Position numbers and translations under genes: made by a program
NCBI RefSeq assembly: GCF_016901855.1
Contig: NZ_JACJKY010000009.1
Location: 1-64,000, forward strand
Source of the DNA: Merdimmobilis hominis
GTDB lineage: Bacteria > Bacillota > Clostridia > Oscillospirales > Ruminococcaceae
Length of the DNA stretch: 64,000 nucleotides
Direction: 5' to 3'
Notes under the pieces: model-generated
What the model was told of the DNA's origin: nothing
The model's database searches: none
The model's input: only the letters and a program-made list of their open reading frames with translations
Part shown: positions 1 to 8,852 of the stretch, piece by piece
Layout of the letters: the number at the start of each line of letters is the position of its first letter
Position numbering within the stretch: the first letter of the stretch is position 1

Positions 1-90
1 TTTTTGCTATTTGTGGGTTCAAGTCCTGTCAGTATAGGATTTTTGCCGTTTGGCATCTATAGAATCTATGCTGAAAAACTTGCCCTGAAA

Positions 91-140
91 ATGCCGAAAA
101 GCCTTGATAAATCAAGGCTTTTCGCTTGGGCATCTTTTTT
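91..140. terminator. Rho-independent terminator, probably two-way
   Basis: A long hairpin (arms about 96-108 and 111-123, with outer pairing atgcc/ggcat at 91-95 and 129-133) is followed on the plus strand by a run of six T. On the minus strand it lies just downstream of the tRNA-Leu gene with a shorter T run, so it may end that transcript too. The plus-strand gene it would serve lies before the window. Confidence 0.6.
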
Positions 141-152
141 AGTGCCCTCTTA

Positions 153-239
153 TGGTGCCGGTGGCCGGACTCGAACCGGCACGGTGTCGCCACCGGTGGA
201 TTTTGAGTCCACTACGTCTGCCAATTCCATCACACCGGC
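153..239 (-). tRNA. tRNA-Leu, anticodon CAA
   Basis: An 87-base class II tRNA read on the minus strand. The acceptor stem GCCGGTG (233-239) pairs with CACCGGC (157-163), followed by discriminator A and an encoded CCA (153-156). The anticodon loop CTCAAAA gives anticodon CAA, decoding UUG. The T arm contains GGTTCGAGTCC, and the long variable arm typical of leucine tRNAs is present. A consensus promoter sits directly upstream at 260-288. Confidence 0.95.
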
Positions 240-259
240 ACATGCTGTAACGATTAGAT

Positions 260-288
260 ATTATACAGCAGACAGACGAAAAAATCAA
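260..288 (-). promoter_or_regulatory. Promoter for tRNA-Leu
   Basis: On the minus strand TTGATT (283-288), a 17-base spacer and TATAAT (260-265) form a near-consensus vegetative promoter about 20 bases before the mature 5' end of tRNA-Leu. Confidence 0.7.
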
Positions 289-315
289 GTACTTTTTTGA
301 ATTTTCTCTTATTTT

Positions 316-3300
316 TTATTTACACGCGTCGATTGCCCGTCCAAGGTGAAGTGAATAGAGCAAACATTCCTTGACCGGAAGCGAAAACTGTGCCGCAATC
401 GCCTCTTTATAAATCGCAAGCTGCATCGCGTATCGTTCCCGCAGTTCAGACTCCTCCGTCACATAATCGGTTTTATAATCGACAATCACAATCCCGTCTT
501 CCTCTTTGAACACACAGTCCGCAATACCCTGCAGCATAATCGGTTCTTTGATCTCATACGCTTCCTTTGCCACCAACTCGGGCGAAACCTCATAGATAAA
601 AGAATATTCGCGTTTTAAAAACTGCGCATGGCACATCCGCTCATATAGCTTTGAGGAAAAGAAACGTCCGATTGCCCGGCGGTTTAATGCGTCACACTGC
701 GCCTGCGTGAGATACTGCTTCTCACAAAGCCTTGCAATCTCCGTTTCCAAATCGGAAGCTGCCGCGGTATAATCCGCAAACTGCATAAACGCATGAAGCG
801 CAGAACCGCGCTCCGCAGGTGTAAGTCCCGCATCCATCAAAAAGCGCGGCCGTTCGGAAAGCCGAATCGTATCGGCTTCCCGCTTAGAGAGCTCGGTCGC
901 CGTCACCTTTACCGGCAGTGACGGAAGCACCGCGTCCGGATACAAAAACGCAATCCGCTCTTTGAGTAAAGTGCACATCTGATCGTCCGGCGACGCAGAC
1001 ACATGCGTTTGTGCTTCTTCCTCGTTTGTATCGCGCGCTGAGTCGATGGTCACACGAACCGGCAGCTGCTTGTCCGTGTGCGGCACAAGAACGGACGGCT
1101 GCAAATCGCCGAACACATTCTGCGGCTGACGAAGCAAAACGGAATAAATCCAGTCGCTGTAGCTTTTGGCACGGCAGACTTCATATGCATGCGGACACGC
1201 GGACACCGCCATCAGCGCCGCACGCGAAAGCTTTGACGCGGCGTTTTTCTCACACATTGAGAAAATAAGCTTCTCCTTCGCCCGCGTCAAAGCCACATAG
1301 AACAGCCGCATCTCCTCCGCAACAAGCTCACGGCGGTTCTTTGATCGAACGGCCGCCATCGGCAGCGACACATAGCCGCGCAGCTCGCTTCTTACATACG
1401 TTTTCATCGAAAAGCCAAGCGACGCATTCATCTGATAATCGCGCTTCAAGTCCTGATCGGAAAACCGCTTTGCGCATGACGCCACAATGCAGATCGGAAA
1501 CTCGAGCCCTTTTGACGCGTGGATCGACAGAATCCGCACAGAATCAATATGCGCATCCAGTGTCTTATTTCCGTCAAACGTCACGCCGCTCTCCTCCGCG
1601 CGGTCGAGATAATGCAAAAATCCCGTCAGTCCGCCCGATGAAAATTCCTCAAACTGCTTTGCAATTTGGAGAAATTGTTTTAAATTCTCTTCCTTTTTCT
1701 CACCGTCGCCGAACGCATACACAAGCTTTGGCAGTTCTGTGCGCAGATACAGTTCCAAGACCGCTGCATGCACCCCGTCCGACAAGCTTTTTTGCCGGAT
1801 GAGATCAAGCCGCTCGAGCAGCGTTTTGCAGCGGACATTCTCCTCCTCTGTCGCCGCCGCGAACAGCGCCGTATACAAGGGCGCATCCTTACGAAGCAGA
1901 CGCACCGCCGTCACCTGATCGGCATCAAATCCGCCGATCGGCGAAAGCATCACCGAAACGAGCGACACATCATCGAGCGGATTCTCCGCCGCACGCAGAA
2001 ACGCACGCACGACCGCCACCTCATAGGCGGTAAAAAACGCGTCGTTTGCCGTACTCAGGCATGGAATGCCGGCTTTGCGCATTGCGTTTGCAAACACCTC
2101 AGCCGTATTGCGCGGCGACCGCATCAGTACCGCGATATCACCAAACCGCAAGGGCCGCGTGCTGTCGCCGTCCTTTACCAGATAGCGGCTCTCGTAAAGC
2201 GCGCGGATTTTTTTTGCGATCATATCGGCTTCCCGCTCCATCGACGAGACCGTTTCTCCCTCATCGTCCTCTGTGCCGTCCGCGATGAGCACCTCGCAGA
2301 CAGCTTCGGGATGCTCAAAATACGAAGCGCCCGGCACCAGATATTCCGATTCGTCATATTCGATTTCCGCCGTGTGCTTTTTCATGATCTGCGAAAAGAT
2401 TCCGTTTGTCATCTCACATACGACGTCGCGGCTTCTGAAATTTTTCTCAAGCAGAATCAGCGCGCCGGTATCGGTTTTCGGCGGATAGGGTTCATACCGC
2501 TCGCGCCGGGTGATAAACAGCTCCGGCATCGCCTGCCGGAACCGATAGATGCTTTGCTTGACGTCGCCCACCATAAACAGGTTTTTCTCGTCTTTTGAGA
2601 GCATCCGGAAAATCGTGTCCTGTACTTCGCTGATATCCTGACACTCGTCCACCATCAGCTCGTCGACCGTTTCCCGTAAAGACAGCGCGAGCGGCGTCGG
2701 CTCTATGCCTTTTTCTGTCTTTCTCGCTAAGAGCTGTACGGAAAAATGCTCAAGATCAGAAAAATCGAGCAGATTCTCCGCGCGTTTTTTCTCGTCAATC
2801 TTTTCATACAGCTCCTCCGTGAGCGAAAACAGCGTGCGGATCTGCGGCAAAAGAATCTGACGGTCCTTTTCGTGGCGTTCAAGCGGAAACGTCGATTCCT
2901 CTGTGTCAAACAACAGCGCAAGCTGTCCGTCAACTGCCTTATACGCCTCCTGCCGAAGCGTTTTCATCTGATCGGCAAAGTCGGGATCAATCGGTGCGCG
3001 TGCAGGTGCAAGCTTTGTTTTTTTGTGCGACGAAGAAAGTCCGGCAACCGCGTCAAGATCATTCTGCTCTGCCGCCGCATGTACCGATTCAAAATATGCA
3101 AGGTCATCCTGAAACGACGGCGCATATTTTTCGAAAAGATTGCTCCCCGCCATCTCATCAAGCGCCTTTTTCATCAAAAACACAGCGTACGACGCGCTGT
3201 CGCATACACCGACACACAGTTCTTTGACCCATTCGCTTGTACGAAGATCCGCTTCATACATCGACAGCGCATCCGAAAGCCATGCCTTCGGAAACGCAAA

Positions 3301-3852
3301 CGACCGGATATACGTATAGAGCCGGAGCATCAAATCGGCGAGAATCGAATCATTGCGGTCGGCACAGTAGTATTCAACAAGCGACAAAAACGACGCGTCC
3401 TCCGCCTCATAGTGCGAGAGGATCACCTCTTCTGCCGCCTCTTTTCTTAAAATGTCAAGCCGTGCCGTGTCGCCGATGCGCATTTCTCCGGGCAGTCCGA
3501 GCTCCGCGAAATGGTCGCGCACAAGCGACGCGCACAGCGCATGAATCGTACTGATCTGCGCACGGGCCAACAGCATCTGCTGACGTCTTAAGTTCGCATC
3601 CTTCGGATGACTGCGCACCGCGTCAGACAGCTTATCGGCAATTCGGCGGCGCATTTCCTCCGCTGCGGCTGTCGTAAACGTCACGATCATGAGCCGGTCT
3701 GCACTGACCGGATGTTCCTTTGTCAACAGCCGCAGCGCCCGCTCGGACAGCACGGCTGTTTTGCCGCTGCCGGCAGCCGCCGACACAAGCAGCGGACACC
3801 CGCTCGCCTCAACGGCCATCTGCTGATTTTTGGTCATTTGAATCGCCGCCAT
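316..3852 (-). CDS. addA: AddA, ATP-dependent helicase/nuclease subunit A
   Basis: Subunit A of the AddAB helicase-nuclease, which resects double-strand breaks and loads RecA for recombinational repair in most Firmicutes. The 1178-residue protein shows a UvrD-type Q motif (NQQMAVEA, residues 9-16) and Walker A (AAGSGKT, 26-32), further superfamily 1 motifs, and a C-terminal RecB-type nuclease with ALHAF, GIADCVF (about 1105) and VDYKTDY (about 1125). A longer open frame exists, but the start used here has GGAGG seven bases upstream and gives the usual family N-terminus. It overlaps the end of addB by 44 bases, indicating translational coupling. Length and motifs are normal and no damage is seen. 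Confidence 0.95.
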   Translation of the reverse strand: MAAIQMTKNQQMAVEASGCPLLVSAAAGSGKTAVLSERALRLLTKEHPVSADRLMIVTFTTAAAEEMRRRIADKLSDAVRSHPKDANLRRQQMLLARAQISTIHALCASLVRDHFAELGLPGEMRIGDTARLDILRKEAAEEVILSHYEAEDASFLSLVEYYCADRNDSILADLMLRLYTYIRSFAFPKAWLSDALSMYEADLRTSEWVKELCVGVCDSASYAVFLMKKALDEMAGSNLFEKYAPSFQDDLAYFESVHAAAEQNDLDAVAGLSSSHKKTKLAPARAPIDPDFADQMKTLRQEAYKAVDGQLALLFDTEESTFPLERHEKDRQILLPQIRTLFSLTEELYEKIDEKKRAENLLDFSDLEHFSVQLLARKTEKGIEPTPLALSLRETVDELMVDECQDISEVQDTIFRMLSKDEKNLFMVGDVKQSIYRFRQAMPELFITRRERYEPYPPKTDTGALILLEKNFRSRDVVCEMTNGIFSQIMKKHTAEIEYDESEYLVPGASYFEHPEAVCEVLIADGTEDDEGETVSSMEREADMIAKKIRALYESRYLVKDGDSTRPLRFGDIAVLMRSPRNTAEVFANAMRKAGIPCLSTANDAFFTAYEVAVVRAFLRAAENPLDDVSLVSVMLSPIGGFDADQVTAVRLLRKDAPLYTALFAAATEEENVRCKTLLERLDLIRQKSLSDGVHAAVLELYLRTELPKLVYAFGDGEKKEENLKQFLQIAKQFEEFSSGGLTGFLHYLDRAEESGVTFDGNKTLDAHIDSVRILSIHASKGLEFPICIVASCAKRFSDQDLKRDYQMNASLGFSMKTYVRSELRGYVSLPMAAVRSKNRRELVAEEMRLFYVALTRAKEKLIFSMCEKNAASKLSRAALMAVSACPHAYEVCRAKSYSDWIYSVLLRQPQNVFGDLQPSVLVPHTDKQLPVRVTIDSARDTNEEEAQTHVSASPDDQMCTLLKERIAFLYPDAVLPSLPVKVTATELSKREADTIRLSERPRFLMDAGLTPAERGSALHAFMQFADYTAAASDLETEIARLCEKQYLTQAQCDALNRRAIGRFFSSKLYERMCHAQFLKREYSFIYEVSPELVAKEAYEIKEPIMLQGIADCVFKEEDGIVIVDYKTDYVTEESELRERYAMQLAIYKEAIAAQFSLPVKECLLYSLHLGRAIDACK

Positions 3853-6800
3853 CGTATGCCTCCATTTCCTTGATAATCTCTTCGTTTGACTGTTTTGCAA
3901 TGCAACGCGCCTGCTTTTGTTCACTTCGTCCGCACACACTGCGGTACCGGCAAAAATCGCACGACTGCTCAATCGGGTCTGCCGCAATCTGCCCGTGATG
4001 AAGCTCCGTCGCCATGTTCCGGACAAGCTTTTCTAAATAATTGCCGATATGTCCAAGATCTTTAAGCGACGCGAGCGAGCGCACGGAATCGGCGGTAAAC
4101 GTCCCGTCTTTCTTGCAGGAAACCGGAATAAACACGCCGGAAAAGCCGTGATCCATCGCATCGAGCACCTCAAGATCGTTTAACAAAAGCCCGTTCATGC
4201 GGTAGCTTTTTTTGCGCTCCTGTTCGATTTTTTCAATCGGATCGCTGTGTCCGTGATCGGATGCAGGATCGGCTGCGTGAAGATATAATACGCCTGCGGG
4301 CAGTGCGTTTTCAAACTGACCTGTCCCGTTTTTTACAATACAGTGCAGATAAAACAGCATCTGCAGATTCAGTCCCGCCAGCACATCGTTTAAGTTAAAC
4401 TGCTTGTTCCCGCTTTTATAGTCCACGACACGGATATACTGTTTCCCGTTTTTGCTGTAGTACCGGTCGATGCGGTCGATCTTGCCCGCCACACGCACGC
4501 AGGTATTGTCCGCTGTATATAAGGTGAGCGGCGGCACCTCTTGTCCGTCCGCGATTTCATATTCATACGCACACGGCAAAAATCCGCCCTCCGCAAACTG
4601 CATATGCAGATGCGCAAGCAATCGCAGCACCGTTTCCCGCAGTTTTCGGCAGAGATACAAAAACCGTTTCGATTTCGCAAACCGGCCGCCCATCACCGAT
4701 TCCATATATCGTTTGATCGCCTCATCCGCGGCGGCGCGCATCATCTGCTCGTCGTATTCCGCTTGAAAGTCAAGCGTCTGCGTAAGCTCATACAACAGCC
4801 TGTGGATCATGCTGCCGCTCTCAAGCGGGTCAAGCGACGCGCGCCGCAGCGGCCGCACGTGAAGTCCATACTCGAGAAAATAGCGAAACGGACAGCGGTA
4901 AAACGATTCGATCTGTGTCGGGGACAAAAACATCCGCCGGCCGAACAGCTTTTTCGCCTGCTCGGCGCTTGTCAAATGAAATCCCTGATCCGAAAGAATA
5001 CGGTCCATCGAATCAATGAGCGGCATTGTTTCCGGCAGCTTGCTGAGTACTTTCCGCAGCGACGCTGTTTCGGGTGTGTCGCTCCAGTACCGGCGCGCAA
5101 GCGTGCTCCACGCGGTCTGCGCATTTTCGCACCAGAAAAGTACAGGCAGCGACGCACTCGACTGCACCGGCGTACACGCAATCTGCGACACCATCTGCAA
5201 AAGCGCCGACGGCTCGCGCGACGCATCATCCGCACCGCGGCAGGGTGCCAGCAGATAAAGCCGGTCAGACGGTGCAGTCAGCGCACGGTATGCCAAAAAC
5301 CGCTCCTCGAGCATCATTTCCTCGTCGCTTTTGCTTAATTCTAACGACACAGACGCCATCAGCTCACATTCACGGCTTGAAAAAATCGTCCCGTTTGTCG
5401 GCAGCCGCGGCAGTTCTTTTTGCGTCGCGCCTAAAATAAACACGACCTTTTTGTCACCAAACCGGAACCGGTCGGCGGCTGTGACCGTCACGCTGTCGAT
5501 CGTCTGCGGCAGTACGCCGTGCGAAAACGAGCGGGACGCAAGTGACAGCAGCGTGCAAAAGCGTTTAGGAGAAAGCGGCTTTTGCCCGACAATCAGTACA
5601 ATCGTATCGAGTAAGTGGAGTACTGATTCGTACATCGTCTGTTCCTCTTTTGCCTGCGCGTAGTCGCCTGCATCGTAAAACCGCTGTACGCGCGCTTCCA
5701 TCGACTCCCGAATCCCGAGCGTGCAGAAAAGCTTGAACACCTCTTCGCAGAACGTGCGTGCGTCCGTTTCGGCAGTCGCGTCAATAAACGAAAGAAGCGG
5801 CTCGACCAAACGCTTGCGCACGGATTCGGCACGGGCGAGCGTCTCGGCTTCCTGCTCACTCATCGATTCTTTGAATCCGCTCGGATTCGCAAAAAACGGC
5901 TGTGCCCATTCGTCCGGCTGGATATCCCAGACGAACGTGTAATTTTCAAAAATACCGGCATCCATCTGATCGACGCCGCACAGCTCCGATTTTAACAAGA
6001 CATTGAGCCGCTTGGCATTGATACCGTACGCCGCACACTCGATGACGCCGATCAAAAAGCGGATGATCGCATGATCCGCGGCGCTTACCGTCTGATCGGA
6101 AAAATACGGAATCGATAATTTGGAAAACGCCATTTCAATCGGGGCGGCGTATGGCGACGCGTCGCGCGAGATGACCGCGATATCGCGCCAGCGCAGGTGT
6201 TCTTGCCGTACAAGCCGGTGGATCTCCGCTGCCGCATACTCCGCCTCCTCGTACCGGTCCTCACACATCATGATCATCACATCACCGGTGTCGTGTGACA
6301 GCGGCTCGATCGTATCTGAAAACAGCATCCGTTCAATCTGCGCAATCGCTTCGCTCTCATAATGTGTGTCCGTAAGCTGCACCGGCGTGTGTACGGCAAC
6401 GCCTGCTTCTCTTGCCATACGCACAATCCGCATCCGCTCCGCGTGTACCGGCGAAAAGACACTGTCGTCACCTGCGCGCGTCTCGTCCTCGCAAAAGGTG
6501 AATGTCGTCTCCTTCGCCTGCGCGATCACGCACGATAAAAACTGACGCTCCACACCCGTAAACCCTTTAAACTCATCGAAAAACACCACACTGTTTTCAA
6601 AAAACGGATGGGTCTTTAACAGCTTCACCGCGCGGGAAAGATCGTCGAGCGGATCGGCGTACTGTTCTTGTAAAAGCGCGTCATACACGGCATATAGCTC
6701 CGCCGTTTCGAAAAGCTTTTGCCGCAGCCGCTCGTCAGCAATCTGCTGTGCGCGCATTTTGAGCGTATCCGCATCGATGCCCGCGTTTTTTAGCAGTGTC

Positions 6801-7168
6801 ATCGTCTCACACATGGTATGCACAAACGAATCGTTCCGCGCCGATTTTTCATACACTAAAAGCCGGTCGTGAAGCGTCGCCACCGTCTGCGCCATCAGCA
6901 CTGTCTGCGCCGCCTCATCCGAATACGTCCCGGCACATCCGCCGTATGTTTTAAAAATGAGCGAACAAACCCGCGTAAAGCTCGTCACGCACACTTTTTG
7001 CATCAGCGACGCATCGAGCGACAAGTAAAGCTGTTTTTCTGTTTCAAATGTATACTGCTCGGGTACGATCAAAAAGACCGGTTCCCCGTTTTTTGCCGCC
7101 GTCTTAACTTCCTCGCGTACCCGCGTCGTCTTTCCGCTTTTGGCAGGGCCTATGATCATGTTGAGCAC
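3809..7168 (-). CDS. addB: AddB, ATP-dependent helicase/nuclease subunit B
   Basis: Partner of AddA in double-strand break processing. The 1119-residue protein begins with an intact Walker A (GPAKSGKT) and ends with a RecB-like nuclease domain containing VDYKSGNK. Four cysteines expected to hold a 4Fe-4S cluster are present: one near residue 758 (FYRCPFRYF) and three near 1065 (CDFCRYRSVC). The start is taken as the GTG at 7168, because GGAG lies eight bases before it; an in-frame TTG upstream and an ATG three codons later are less well placed. The gene is directly followed by, and overlaps, addA. Confidence 0.93.
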   Translation of the reverse strand: MLNMIIGPAKSGKTTRVREEVKTAAKNGEPVFLIVPEQYTFETEKQLYLSLDASLMQKVCVTSFTRVCSLIFKTYGGCAGTYSDEAAQTVLMAQTVATLHDRLLVYEKSARNDSFVHTMCETMTLLKNAGIDADTLKMRAQQIADERLRQKLFETAELYAVYDALLQEQYADPLDDLSRAVKLLKTHPFFENSVVFFDEFKGFTGVERQFLSCVIAQAKETTFTFCEDETRAGDDSVFSPVHAERMRIVRMAREAGVAVHTPVQLTDTHYESEAIAQIERMLFSDTIEPLSHDTGDVMIMMCEDRYEEAEYAAAEIHRLVRQEHLRWRDIAVISRDASPYAAPIEMAFSKLSIPYFSDQTVSAADHAIIRFLIGVIECAAYGINAKRLNVLLKSELCGVDQMDAGIFENYTFVWDIQPDEWAQPFFANPSGFKESMSEQEAETLARAESVRKRLVEPLLSFIDATAETDARTFCEEVFKLFCTLGIRESMEARVQRFYDAGDYAQAKEEQTMYESVLHLLDTIVLIVGQKPLSPKRFCTLLSLASRSFSHGVLPQTIDSVTVTAADRFRFGDKKVVFILGATQKELPRLPTNGTIFSSRECELMASVSLELSKSDEEMMLEERFLAYRALTAPSDRLYLLAPCRGADDASREPSALLQMVSQIACTPVQSSASLPVLFWCENAQTAWSTLARRYWSDTPETASLRKVLSKLPETMPLIDSMDRILSDQGFHLTSAEQAKKLFGRRMFLSPTQIESFYRCPFRYFLEYGLHVRPLRRASLDPLESGSMIHRLLYELTQTLDFQAEYDEQMMRAAADEAIKRYMESVMGGRFAKSKRFLYLCRKLRETVLRLLAHLHMQFAEGGFLPCAYEYEIADGQEVPPLTLYTADNTCVRVAGKIDRIDRYYSKNGKQYIRVVDYKSGNKQFNLNDVLAGLNLQMLFYLHCIVKNGTGQFENALPAGVLYLHAADPASDHGHSDPIEKIEQERKKSYRMNGLLLNDLEVLDAMDHGFSGVFIPVSCKKDGTFTADSVRSLASLKDLGHIGNYLEKLVRNMATELHHGQIAADPIEQSCDFCRYRSVCGRSEQKQARCIAKQSNEEIIKEMEAYDGGDSNDQKSADGR

Positions 7169-7232
7169 ATTGCTCTCTCCTTTTTTGTCTGTTACGATTA
7201 TCTTACCACAAACCACACAAAAAGAAAACGGG

Positions 7233-7260
7233 TGTGATGTCCCGTTTATTGGACATCACA
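7233..7260 (-). terminator. Terminator downstream of spoIIR
   Basis: A perfect 10-base inverted repeat (7233-7242 and 7251-7260, loop of 8) lies 18 bases after the spoIIR stop and is followed on the minus strand by a T-rich stretch (TTTTCTTTTT). It separates the hisJ-to-spoIIR run from addBA. Confidence 0.75.
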
Positions 7261-7278
7261 TCCGCTTATTTATTATAA

Positions 7279-7893
7279 TTATTCACCGAACAAAAACCGG
7301 CACACCGACTCATACAGCTCGACGAAGAAAAACTTCACCTCATAGCCGTCCTCTGTGACGATTTCTTCTTCCTCTTCGGTTAATACATCCGAAAGCGTGT
7401 CCTCTTTTTCGGATGCCGCCGGAATGCACAGCTGCGGATACAGCACACACCACCAGTTATGCCCCTCGCCGCTGCCGATTGTAATGCGCACGGCATCATA
7501 ATACCCTGCCGGCAGTGTCACAGTGTCATACACACGCGTCGAGAAATACATCCGCACAATCTCCGCCTCTACCTGGTCGGTATGTCCCTGTGCATACACT
7601 TCCTGCTGTGCCGCCGCTTTGATGTTTAAAAGATTTTCCTGCGCCGCCTGTTCCGCCTCGAGCCGGCTGTTTACACCGTCTGTATCAAACAAGTGAAGCG
7701 ATAAAAGCTTATCCCGCACCGCAAGTTTCACCTGCTGATCTTCCTCGCTGTCGGAATCGGCAAGGATATGAAGTCTTAGTACCTCTTCCCGGATCGGGTC
7801 GCACGTGTCGGCAAACGCCTGTGCCGACGAGAGAAACAAAGTGAGAATCAGTCCTACAAACAAAGCGGCAAACCCGCGTGTTTTTTTATCCAT
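7279..7893 (-). CDS. spoIIR: Stage II sporulation protein R
   Basis: SpoIIR is the forespore signal, exported to the intermembrane space, that triggers SpoIIGA-dependent processing of pro-sigma E in the mother cell. The 204-residue protein has an N-terminal signal or anchor helix (residues 7-28) and the family motif LRLHILADSDSEEDQ (39-53). The ATG at 7893 is preferred over a TTG ten codons upstream because AGGA sits nine bases before it. That binding site lies inside a strong hairpin (see separate entry). It is the last gene of a minus-strand run after ispE, 54 bases away. Presence of spoIIR is good evidence that the organism sporulates. Confidence 0.9.
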   Translation of the reverse strand: MDKKTRGFAALFVGLILTLFLSSAQAFADTCDPIREEVLRLHILADSDSEEDQQVKLAVRDKLLSLHLFDTDGVNSRLEAEQAAQENLLNIKAAAQQEVYAQGHTDQVEAEIVRMYFSTRVYDTVTLPAGYYDAVRITIGSGEGHNWWCVLYPQLCIPAASEKEDTLSDVLTEEEEEIVTEDGYEVKFFFVELYESVCRFLFGE

Positions 7894-7897
7894 GAAA

Positions 7898-7937
7898 AAA
7901 CGTCCTTTCCTTTTGTCTGACAAAAGTATGGACGTTT
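7898..7937 (-). promoter_or_regulatory. Leader hairpin covering the spoIIR ribosome binding site
   Basis: Read on the minus strand, AAACGTCC (7930-7937) pairs with GGACGTTT (7898-7905), and inside it CTTTTGTC (7919-7926) pairs with GACAAAAG (7910-7917). The 3' arm contains the spoIIR Shine-Dalgarno sequence and runs into a T tract just before the ATG. It could be a terminator of the upstream transcript, an RNA fold that limits spoIIR translation, or a protein-binding palindrome; the sequence alone does not decide. Confidence 0.55.
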
Positions 7938-7947
7938 CTTTTCCAAT

Positions 7948-8838
7948 TTATTCAAATGATTCTGCTTCTTTTATCACCGTCGGTCCTTCGTCAATCGGAC
8001 GACAGACAAACGATTCCCCATACGAAGCGATTTCCGTCTGCGCACGATGCGCGGCGTCCTCATCGGAGAACAGTCCGTAGATGACCGACCCGCTCCCTGT
8101 GAGCACCGCGCCGCATGCACCGCTTTTTAACAGCTGTGCTTTCACTTCATGCAGTACCGGTAGTTCGCACGTCTGCTCGAACACGTTTTCCATGTGCACA
8201 CCGATCGCAGCCAGATCGTGTACTTTGACCGCTTTCACCATCGCCGCCGTGTCGGGACGTTTTGTGATCTCGCCGCGATCAAACTGTGCAAACGCCTCTT
8301 TTGTGGAAATCGAAAGCGGCGGCTTGACCCCTGCAATCCATCCCGAAGTTAGCGGCGCAAGCGGCGAAATCCGCTCACCGATGCCCTGCACACGTGCAGT
8401 CCCGCCGCACAGACAAAACGGTACATCCGCACCGAGCCGCACGCCGAGTTCGCATAACTGTGACAGTGAATACCCGCACGCAAACAGCCGGTTTAACAAA
8501 AACAGCACGCATGCCGCATCCGCACTGCCGCCTGCCATACCGGCGCCCGACGGAATCCGTTTCACAAGAGAAATACAGAGCCCCGTCTGAATCTCCATTT
8601 CGTTTAAAAACAGCCGCGCGGCTTTCACCGCAAGATTTGTTTCGTCACAGGGAATGTTCGGCGCATCGCAGACAAAACGGATTTCTCCGGGTGTATCGGT
8701 CGTTTCGATCGTAATCGTATCGCCGAGGCTCACTGCCTGCATCACCATATCCATTTCGTGATATCCGTTTTCCCGCACCCCGACAATATCGAGCGACAAA
8801 TTCACCTTTGCCGGCGCAAACCCAACGATTGTTTTCAT
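7948..8838 (-). CDS. ispE: 4-diphosphocytidyl-2-C-methyl-D-erythritol kinase
   Basis: IspE phosphorylates CDP-methylerythritol with ATP in the non-mevalonate (MEP) isoprenoid pathway, in the cytoplasm. The 296-residue protein is a GHMP kinase: N-terminal PAKVNLSLDI, the glycine-rich ATP loop PSGAGMAGGSADAA (about 96-109) and GADVPFC containing the likely catalytic Asp. AAGGAG precedes the ATG. It begins 14 bases after the DUF362 gene ends. The same pathway is represented elsewhere in the window by ispH. Confidence 0.95.
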   Translation of the reverse strand: MKTIVGFAPAKVNLSLDIVGVRENGYHEMDMVMQAVSLGDTITIETTDTPGEIRFVCDAPNIPCDETNLAVKAARLFLNEMEIQTGLCISLVKRIPSGAGMAGGSADAACVLFLLNRLFACGYSLSQLCELGVRLGADVPFCLCGGTARVQGIGERISPLAPLTSGWIAGVKPPLSISTKEAFAQFDRGEITKRPDTAAMVKAVKVHDLAAIGVHMENVFEQTCELPVLHEVKAQLLKSGACGAVLTGSGSVIYGLFSDEDAAHRAQTEIASYGESFVCRPIDEGPTVIKEAESFE

Positions 8839-8852
8839 GCGTCTTGGCTCCT

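Noticed and set aside
13-29. T-arm-like GTGGGTTCAAGTCCTGT at the window edge, possibly the 3' end of a tRNA
   Set aside because: Three of five stem pairs would be G-T, and no CCA or acceptor partner follows. It may be a remnant, but too little is in the window to call it.
1768-2598. Long open frame on the plus strand inside addA
   Set aside because: It is antisense to well-supported AddA coding sequence, has no plausible binding site, and gives an Arg/His-rich protein typical of shadow frames.
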